This document shows, one piece after another, positions 56,279 through 64,000 of a stretch of DNA of 64,000 bases; within the stretch, counting starts at the first letter, position 1, and each line of letters begins with the position of its first letter. The notes beneath the pieces were generated by a model. The model worked only from the letters and a program-made list of their open reading frames with translations, had not been told where the DNA came from and made no database searches. The stretch is taken from the NCBI GenBank assembly GCA_039704465.1, contig JASFAU010000006.1, positions 62,001 through 126,000 on the forward strand. The letters run 5' to 3'. Made by a program: the position numbers and the translations under genes. The stretch comes from Plasmodiophora brassicae. Taxonomy: Eukaryota > Endomyxa > Phytomyxea > Plasmodiophorida > Plasmodiophoridae.

Positions 56279-57248
56279 ATGGCTGCGGTGTTGCGTCGGC
56301 GGGTACGTGGCCGCCCGTCGGCACAGTCCGCAAGGCGGATGGCGACGGGTGCGGTGACGGGCGACGATGTCGACGTGTCCAAGTTCGCCGTGCCGTCGTC
56401 GTCGTCGTCGTCGATGCCGGCCTGCGTCCTGGTCGCGTGCGGGTCGTTTTCGCCGGTCACCAACTTCCACTTGCGTCTGTTCGGTACGCGCGGCGGCAAT
56501 GTCAGCGGGGGCGTCCCGCGTGCCCACGTGCGCTTATAGAGGACGCGCGCGATGCGCTGCGGGATCGATTCCATGTCGTCGGCGGGGTCATGTCACCGGT
56601 GCACGACCACTACCAGAAGGTCGGGCTCGTGCCGTTCCAGCATCGCCTCGCGATGCTGCAGCTGGCAGGTGACGGTCCCCTGCTCCTGGTGCTTCCTGCT
56701 CCGCTCATTGGGGGGCGAACACGTAGTTGAGGATTCGTCCTGGGTCACGGTGAGCGGCTGGGAGGGGCGCCAAACGGCATGGACGCGGACTGTTGACGTG
56801 CTCTCGGCTCACAAGACGTATTTGGAAGCTGTTGGCCGTCCGGCTCGCGTCCTGCTGGTGTGCGGCGCCGACCTGCTCGACAAATTCTCGGACGCGGACG
56901 TATGGCCCCCGGATCAGGTTCGCTGCCCGACCGTCCCCCGTCGGTTTCTCGGCGCACAGCTTGACATCGCCGCGTCAGGTCCAGAGGATCGTGTCCGAGT
57001 TCGGAGTCGCCGTCATGGAACGCACCGGGTGCAGCATCGAGGCCATCATCGACGCGAACCCGTTGCTGAAACCAGCGCGCGACAACATTTTCCCTGTTGC
57101 GCGCCCCGTCGTCAATGACATCAGCTCCACGATCGTCCGCAAACTGCTCGCTGACCGACGCTCCATCAAGTACCTCGTGCCGGACCTCGTCGCTGCTTAC
57201 ATCGCCCAGCACAACCTGTATCGACACAATACAATCGGTTGCGTGTAA
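56279..57248 (+). CDS. NMNAT: Nicotinamide/nicotinate mononucleotide adenylyltransferase
   Basis: Exons 56279-56483, 56540-56668, 56727-56917 and 56979-57248 give about 264 residues. The enzyme makes NAD from NMN and ATP. Signatures are [20 protein letters not shown] (the nucleotide-binding GSFxPxxxxH), [38 protein letters not shown] and the C-terminal [15 protein letters not shown] with [14 protein letters not shown], which contains ISSTxxR. The N-terminal about 45 residues are Ser/Arg-rich and may be a targeting extension; ATG 56339 is an alternative start. Introns 56, 58 and 61 nt. Confidence 0.93.
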
Positions 57249-57438
57249 GTCCCTAGTACCGCCCCAGGCATTGGACCGGCCCAGCTGGTCCTGGAGCCGC
57301 TCCCCTGGACGCACACTGTGTACGTGTGTGGTCGTAGTAGGTACTCGTCGTGCCATGTCCGCCCTTCAGGCCGCCTTCGTCCGTCGCAAAAATGTCCCCT
57401 GTCGGTCCGGCGTCACTTTTTTCGACAGGCGACGCGAG

Positions 57439-59095
57439 ATGGCGCCGACCATCGCCATGTTCAGCTGGGAGAAGAGCGGCGCCGATGTCAAGGAAGGCGA
57501 GAAGCAGGACGAGATGATGCACCTGTGGGAGGTCCGCACGCGCTTGACGCTCAGCGAGAAGGTCATACCGCGCAGCAAACGGGCCGAGCTGCTCCAGTAC
57601 GTTGTCGAGGCGATCGCTGAGAGGAGTCTGTGATGCTGCGTTTCGGGTCTGCCGGTGGCCGGTGTATCTAACGCCCCAGTACACAGAGATGGGCCCATTC
57701 CTCAAAGTGTTCCAGGCGCAGCACCCGGATGCGAAGGTGCCCGCTGACCTGCAGGCCAAGCTCGACAAGGATAATGCCGAGGTGCGATCGGGTGCCGGCA
57801 TCGCGGTCTAGGCCGGCCGTCTGATCGTGCCTTGTCGCAGGAACTCGCCGCGCTTGAAGCGAAGCTGACCGACGCAGTTGAGAATCTCGGCGAGAGCGAA
57901 GTTCGCGATGCTGTGCAGGTTGCCTCCCCCCTGTGTGGTATTGTTGATGTCTGTGCCTACAACTAACTGGTACGACGTGCTTTCGCCGTTTAGAGCAAGG
58001 CTGAGTTCTTTGCGCGAATCGGCGACAAAGCGAAGGCCGAGGAGACATATAAGGATGCCATGGGGAAGACGGTATGATGCACCGACCGTTTGCGATTGCG
58101 GGCGTGGTCTCACCGGGGTACCTGTAGGTGGGCAGCGGCCAGAAGATTGATCTAATGTTCGACCAGATCCGCCTGGCTCTGTTCTGGAACGATTTCTCGG
58201 CGGTCCGGTCCCTGATTGAACAGACGACGGCGATGGTGGAGAAGGGCGGTGACTGGGAACGCCGCAACCGCCTGAAGGTCTACACCGCCGCCTTCCACCT
58301 GTTGACGCGCGAGTTCGCTGAAGCCGCGCCGCTGCTTCTCGATTCGGTGTCTACGTTCACCTGCTATGAACTCTTCTCCTACCGAAGGTTTGTGCTCTAC
58401 ACGGTGCTGTGCACGACCGTCACGCAGGTCAGGGACCTTGTCCGTTGTCTGACACCTCCCGGGGGGTGCTCATGTGTCAGCGCAGCCTCGTAATCTGATT
58501 CGGGAAAAGCTTGTCAATGCGCCCGACGTCCTGGCCGTCATCCGCGACATTGACCAACTGTACCAGCTGCTGACCTCGTTGTCCAAGGTTTATCACGCCC
58601 CTGTCGGCGTTGCAACGTCGTACGTGAACGTTGTGTTCCACAGTGCGAGTACCGCTCGTTTTTCGCATCGCTGCTCTCCGTCCTGGACATGGTGGATCGC
58701 GACCCGTTCGTCCATTGCCACACGTCCTACGTGCTTCGCGAGCTGCGCGTCGTCGCGTACAAGCAGTTCCTGCAATCGTACAAATCGATCACGGTACGTA
58801 TTGTTGCGGCGGGCGACATGGGGAGACCTGGCGGGGGGCGGCGACCTCCTCTGATTCACGTGCACTGTAGCTCGCGTCGATGGCGAAGTCGTTCAACGTG
58901 TCGACCGAACTGCTGGACCGCACGCTGTCCAATTACATCGCCGTCGGCCGCGTCAACTGCAAGATCGACAAGGTCGAGGGCATCATCGAGACGTCGCGCC
59001 CCGACGCCAAGAACGCGCAGTACCAGTCCGTTCTCAAGCACGGCGACCACCTGCTGAACCGGATCCAGAAGCTGTCGCGCGTCATCACCTACTGA
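57439..59095 (+). CDS. RPN7: 26S proteasome regulatory subunit RPN7 (PSMD6)
   Basis: Eight exons (57439-57625, 57687-57781, 57841-57918, 57994-58071, 58128-58427, 58486-58587, 58644-58793, 58871-59095) sum to 404 codons. RPN7 is a PCI-domain subunit of the proteasome lid. Conserved pieces are [75 protein letters not shown] and the PCI winged helix ([20 protein letters not shown]), and it closes with [13 protein letters not shown]. Seven introns of 56-77 nt, nearly all phase 0. The N-terminal 60 residues are less conserved. Confidence 0.95.
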
Positions 59096-59263
59096 GTCAG
59101 TCCCCCCTCCCCTCCCCCCAGCGCGGTCATTACACACCTGCCGTTCCCTGCTATATCACCCGGTCGTTGCCGGATCGTCGACGTTGCCGTTAGGGCAGCG
59201 ACAGGCGGCGGGCGGTGATCGCGCGCGGAGTTGCCGACCGGGCCGCTCGAATACAACGCGGCG

Positions 59264-60393
59264 ATGGGCGACGCTGCCGATGATCTCGCCGTCTCCTCCG
59301 ACCTGATCGACTACGCCGCCCTGCTGGCCGACGCCGTCGGTGGTGGCGTCGGTGCCGACGACGACCGCGACGACGCCGATGACGATGACGTGCGCATGGC
59401 GTGCGACGGCCTGCGGATGGCCTGGATCAACGAGCGGTGCGCGCCGGAGATCCTGCACTTCCAGGGGTGCATCGTCGACAAGCTCAAGGCCCGCATCGAT
59501 GACCTGGTGGGGCGGCGGCGCGTCGTCGCATGGCACGTGTGCCGCGTGTGCTGACAGAGACCGTAGCAGGAGGAGCTGGACGTCGCACAGGAGAACGCCA
59601 AGGGCCCCGCCCCGATATCCAACCAGATCCGCCAGGTGGGGCCAGTGATGCGCGCCATCGCATCGTCTCAGGCCTGACACGCGTCCGGTCCAGCTGCAGG
59701 TGGACAGGATACGCTTCATGCTGGCCGCCTACCTCCGGACCCGGCTACAGAAGGCAAATCAGCGGATGCGGCCCTCGGGGGCGGGCTGGCGTCGACCGTG
59801 GCTGAGCGTGTCGTGCAGATCGAACGGTTTGCGATTCAGATCCTGCTCAGCAACGACTACGTCAGCCGGTTGTCGCAGCCCGAAATGGAGTACGCCCACA
59901 GGTACCCCGAGGGGACCGCGTCGGTCAGGGCCGCTCGCGACGACTAAACCCCCAACGTAGATACGTCGACCTGGTGGGGAAGCACTTCAACGACTCGTTC
60001 CTGCTTTCGCTGCCCGACTGGCTCAGCCGTCTCGTGGACACCGACGACGAGTCCTACAAAGACATGGGTGCGTACCAATCAACGATTGTCGTGCTCGCCC
60101 GTTCGCTGACGGGCGCCCTCTTCTGTGGTGGTGCAGTGCCCGAACCCAACCTCGATGCGCACGTGTTCCTGCGAATCACGAGGCCGGTGGGGACGTTCAC
60201 GATCGACAATCGCAACGAGGACCAGGTCGATCTCAACCCGAACGACGTCATCCTAGGCAGGTCGGCCTCGTCTGCGCGCCTCGCCACGACGACGGGCGCC
60301 ACTGACCGTTCCTGCCCCCCGTTGTGCGGGCGTCCCGACAGGTACCGCTCGTTCCAGGTCCTCCTCGAGTCGGACCAGGCGCAGCTGCTGTGA
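59264..60393 (+). CDS. SLD5: GINS complex subunit SLD5, with apparent frameshift
   Basis: SLD5 is part of GINS, the scaffold of the CMG replicative helicase. Exons are 59264-59506, 59570-59635, 59700-59901, 59961-60067, 60137-60260 and 60342-60393. Diagnostic segments are RMAWINERCAPEILHFQG, VDRIRFMLAAYLRTRLQK, the B-domain with PNLDAHVFLRI and DVILGRYRSFQVLLES. In the third exon the frame must gain one base between QK and GLASTVAERVVQIERFAIQ; a five-G run at about 59776-59780 is where one G seems to be missing. All other phases fit. Confidence 0.82.
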
Positions 60394-60596
60394 CCCTGCC
60401 ACCCCTATGTACATAAACCGTCAGCGACGCCGACGCCGCGACCACTAACTTTGGTGCACTCGGTGCGTCGCCGATGCATCGCTTCGGGTTCGCAGCAGCG
60501 CCCGCCGTCGTCAGCGGCGGCGTTCGCCCGCTGTCTGCTGCATTACCGCCCGGTCGGCCACAGGGCGCCGTCTGTCGCGTTACCCTCGAGTGACTC

Positions 60597-60983
60597 GTGC
60601 GGGCAGAGACGATCACGGTGTGGTACGAGCTCGTGAACCGTGCCGGGCGCCTGCCCGGCACGTCCATCTGCTCGGTGACGATCCCGGACGACAGCACGGT
60701 CGACGCGATGACGAAGCGGATCAGGGACGGGACCAGGCTGTTGGCCGACGTCGACGCGTCGTTCCTGCGGGTCAGCATGCACGGGCGCCCGCTGCCTCAC
60801 GACGCCCTGCCCAAGCGCTGCCGAAACGACCCCGACTACCCGTTCACCGTCTTGGTCGACACCGACGCCGCCTTCCTGCCGAATCACGATGACGCCGCCA
60901 AGGACGACGCCGTCGGTAGGGCGTCCCCTGGGCGTGTGTCCGCGTCGGGGGCGTTGCTGATGTGGGGCGGTGTTGCAGAGTGA
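60597..60983 (+). CDS. Ubiquitin-fold/Crinkler-N-like small protein, tentative
   Basis: 129-residue frame with no ATG at its start, so a 5' exon or a different start is likely. The segment VWYELVNRAGRLPGTSICSV, then TIPDDSTVDAMTKRIRDGT and LLADVDASFLRVSMHGRPLP has the order of strand, 'TVDxL' helix and strand seen in ubiquitin-fold domains and in the N-terminal part of Crinkler-type proteins. The resemblance is weak. A 3' tail rich in Asp/Ala follows. Confidence 0.3.
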   Translation: MRAETITVWYELVNRAGRLPGTSICSVTIPDDSTVDAMTKRIRDGTRLLADVDASFLRVSMHGRPLPHDALPKRCRNDPDYPFTVLVDTDAAFLPNHDDAAKDDAVGRASPGRVSASGALLMWGGVAE

Positions 60984-61018
60984 TACGCGCGCGCGCCCGC
61001 GCCATGAACGAACACGTG

Positions 61019-64000
61019 TTAATGTACTGAATCGGGTGCTGCCGGCGCCGTCGACCCCGCGCTCAGGTTGAAGGCCAGGCACTCCTCGTTCTGGTCGTTG
61101 GCGTCGTTGATGAACACGTAGGCGGTGTCGTGGCGCGTCGTGTTCGGCGCCGGGAACTGCAACAGGAACACGCCCTGTGTGTGCGAACCGATTGTCACGC
61201 GGCGTCGCCCTTAGGCCAAACGAAGCACCCCCCGAACTGACCTCTTCGTGGGCGGCGATACGCACCGTCTCGGTGAGGACGTGCAGGCGCGTCGGGTTGC
61301 TGCTCTCGAACTTGAACGTCCTCGGCTCGTTGTAACCGTTCCGGTACCGGATCTTCTTCTTCACCGATTTCCCTGCGGCGCCGTTCAGAGAGGGGGACCC
61401 GGGTTCGGCGTGGAGCGGCACATGGCCGACCGATGGGCAGGCTGACGTCGAACGTGGCGGACACGCTCGGGAACGTGACGTGCACGTCGACCAGCCAGCC
61501 GTACAGCACCGCGTTCGTGTTCGTGTCGATGAGGTTCACGACGACGCGTTCACCGTCGGCATGCGACGTCCCGGGTCGCACGACAAGGCCAATCTGCAAT
61601 CATCATCATCACACGCGCACGGTCAGCAACGCACCGCTGCTTCGTGACGCGAACGAGCCTGATTGAACGCGTTTGCGACGAGCTCGAACGGCTTGGCGCC
61701 GTTTGCCAGGCAGAGCAGCGATGCGTTCGACGAGTACCCGATGACCGAGTACGGCGAGTTCCTGACGATCAGGCCATCAGCCGACGGGGATCACACGCCA
61801 GGATCTTCCGTACATGAACTTGAGAGGCGGCAGGCACGCCTGGGCGACCTGCGACGAGCCCACGGTGGCGTTCACATCGACCCGCGCCCGGCTGTAGATC
61901 AGGACGCGCCAGATGCATCGCAGGTGCAGGCAGTACTCGTCCTCGTACCTATGCAGGTCGCGTGTGTGTATCAGACGCCGCGCTGGCCGGCCCGCCCGAC
62001 ACGCGACTGGGTGTACAGGAGAAGGTAGAACTCGGCGACATCGGGGAACTCGCCGCACGGGTACCGGAACGCCAAGCGTCCCGGGCCGCCTTCCTCGCTG
62101 ACGAACTCGAACGCCACCCGGTCGTTCGTGCACCGCACCTACACACACACGTATACCATTCGTAACGCGAATCACGTGGCACAAGCCCACGATGGCGCAC
62201 CTTGGCGATCGCCGGCGGTGCCCGATCTGGGAATTTCGTCTCGGACGTCACCGTTCTGCCCAGCAGGTGATCGGAAGACAGTTTGGACGCCCTGGCGAGC
62301 GACAGGGTGCCCTTCAGGATCTCATTGTTGAAGTGATGGAACCGGAACGTCTCGTCCACCTGGCCAGGCAACGTGTCGGCCTCCCCAATGCCCTGGTCAT
62401 CACTGGTGGTGCACGTACCGTGAACGGGACCGCCGCCGCCAACAGCTTCAGCGACATGATGTGGTTATGGGTCGTGTGCGTTTCGATGCTGACGTCTGCG
62501 GCCACCGGCCCGCTTCGTTTCGCCATTCGAGGCCGTGCGTTCTGTACGACAATCGGCGTCAGACACTCGCACATGAGGCGCGAGAGCGATTTGCCCGATC
62601 CGACATCGTCCTCGTCGGGCGCCGGCGCCTCTTTGTGCCTGTCGGGGGTCGGCGTCGGGCGGCACCCGCTGTGGAACGACTGCCAGCAGAACCAGATGAT
62701 CGTCGATTCCGCCGGGCTCAACTCGAACACGGCACTGATCGCATCGCGCTGCTCAGCCGGGGGATCGATCGACACCACACCCGGCCCGACGCCTGCTTAC
62801 TCTCTGCTGGCGTCGTTGGCGTCCCTGCTGATCTGGTCAAAGTCGACGGCAGAGGGCCTGGCGACGACGTCGGCGTCCGCCAGGAACGCGCGCCGGCAGT
62901 ACCGAACGGCGCCCGGGTCGCGAACCACTCGCAGGCCACCGTTATCGCCTTCAGTCGCGTCCTGTGCAACGTCCCCGTCAGCCATTCCTGCTGCCGCATG
63001 GCGCCCCCGAGCACCGTTGCCCCGACGTTGGCGATTCGCAGGCGGAACGCGCACGTCTGCTGGTACGGGTTCGTGAACTGGGCGCGGAACACGACCGGCT
63101 CGCCGAGGCGCGAGCGCACCTGGCGCGTCTGGTGGTGCATCAGGCGCCGGACGCCGTCCAGCTTGACCTGCTCGCGGAACCCGTCCAGGACGGCCAGCCC
63201 CTGCTCCTTCTTCGCCAGCGCGCTCGCCGACAGGGCCCCGGGCCGCACCTGCCCACCGCCCAACGGTCAAACCGCGGGCGAAACGTTCGTCGTCGGCGCT
63301 CGACGACGCATACGATCGGCTTCAGGTGGCGCAGCTTGTCGCGCTGGTCGACCCGACGGGCGTGATGGTCGGCCAACGCGTCGGCAATCTATCGGTGCGT
63401 TAGCGCCGCTGATGCTGGGCACACGCGCCCGAACCTTGGTGTGCGGCGGGTGCCTGGGCTCCCATCCGAATCCCGCCAGGCGATCGGCCAGGACGGCGTG
63501 CTTCTCCACGAGGCGACGGGGGCGCACCGACCTGGCCGCGTTGATGCTGGCCGTCAGCACGACGACACCTGCGGGCAGCCGTTCGCGTCGTGGTGAACAA
63601 ACCATGGGCGGGCGCTTCAGTGTGGACCGACCTGTGCAATCCGCTGGGTCGGGTAGGGCCCCGCCACGAGCCGGGTGGGCGCTGACGATGTGCGACTGGA
63701 GGTACGTGGGATCCGGGTCGGACGAGATGCCAAAGTGGCGGACGGTGACGCCGATTCGCCCGCGAACCTTGTTGCCGTCGTCGTCGTCGTTCTCGTTCTC
63801 CACCGGGAGCGTCGCACGAAGCTCGATGGAAGGCTGGCGCTGACGCAGCGTCGACCGGAGCGGGAGGCGGGCGGACCCGATCAGCAGGTGGGCATCCGCG
63901 TCCCAGACCTCGATCACGGTCGTCCTGTCGGCCAAGTGCATCACGAACCGGTCGTGGTCGTCCGGGTCGATCGCGATCGAATGCGTCAGGTTCAGCGCCG
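61019..64000 (-). CDS. NPHP4: Nephrocystin-4 (NPHP4), C-terminal part
   Basis: A minus-strand multi-exon gene entering from the right edge and ending at 61019. NPHP4 is a scaffold of the ciliary transition zone. Recognisable parts are TTVIEVWDADAHLLIGSARL (a C2-like strand set) and GVTVRHFGISSDPDPTYLQS. Next comes RSRLGEPVVFRAQFTNPYQQ, then IRYRNGYNEPRTFKFESSNP, which fits the NPHP4 'Ig-like' region. The end reads YVFINDANDQNEECLAFNLS, matching the family's INDxxDxNEE motif. An intron at about 61242-61177 joins HEE to GVFLLQF. Several further introns lie at 61600-62800. Supports a flagellated life stage. Confidence 0.8.

Noticed and set aside
62461..63843. Plus-strand ORF of 460 codons
   Set aside because: Antisense to NPHP4; compositional shadow.

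Overview
This is nuclear DNA from a GC-rich, gene-dense protist. The evidence is a complete RNA polymerase II large subunit with a heptad-repeat CTD, MED13, the splicing factor SF3B3, a 26S proteasome subunit, GINS/SLD5, 40S S11, STT3 and a cytosolic GlnRS. Nearly every gene is cut by very short GT-AG introns, mostly 48-81 nt. Many genes are therefore visible only after splicing, and the exon coordinates here come from reading conserved protein across the splice sites. NPHP4 (ciliary transition zone) and an EF-hand/WD40 protein of the WDR49/WDR64/WDY type suggest a flagellated stage. Small secreted or membrane-anchored proteins are frequent. A rhizarian such as a plasmodiophorid would fit the base composition, intron size and gene density, but this is a guess.

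Layout. 0-17.7 kb: ornithine carbamoyltransferase (3' part), 2-aminoethylphosphonate transaminase, a VAP-type MSP protein, a secreted Lys/Ala-repeat protein, isoaspartyl peptidase/asparaginase, a type I membrane protein, an F-BAR protein, a LisH-like protein, a DGK1/dolichol-kinase-like CTP-dependent lipid kinase, MED13, and a two-TM protein. 17.8-32.4 kb: SF3B3, a glutaredoxin-like protein without the usual cysteine motif, a GPI-type small protein, RPB1 and GlnRS. 32.6-43.9 kb, all on the minus strand: an ILEI-domain/ankyrin fusion, the EF-hand/WD40 protein, STT3, archease and RtcB. Archease and RtcB, which work together in tRNA ligation, are head-to-tail about 105 bp apart.

44.5-51.2 kb is an accessory segment. 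It holds a SKP1/BTB-like gene overrun at its end by a 5'-truncated MULE-type transposase gene with introns and a SWIM zinc finger, a roughly 100-bp inverted repeat, a 21-bp minisatellite, a leucine-rich-repeat gene in which each repeat is its own 72-78 nt exon, and a broken ankyrin gene with a (GA)16 tract. 51.4-64 kb returns to housekeeping genes: FKBP12, a NIPA-like transporter, a small secreted peptide, 40S S11, NMNAT, RPN7, SLD5 (with an apparent single-base frameshift) and NPHP4 running off the right edge.

Together the genes cover RNA processing (RPB1, MED13, SF3B3, RtcB/archease), translation, protein quality control, DNA replication, lipid/ER biology (VAP, STT3, the lipid kinase) and cilium biology, plus lineage-specific secreted and repeat-rich proteins.
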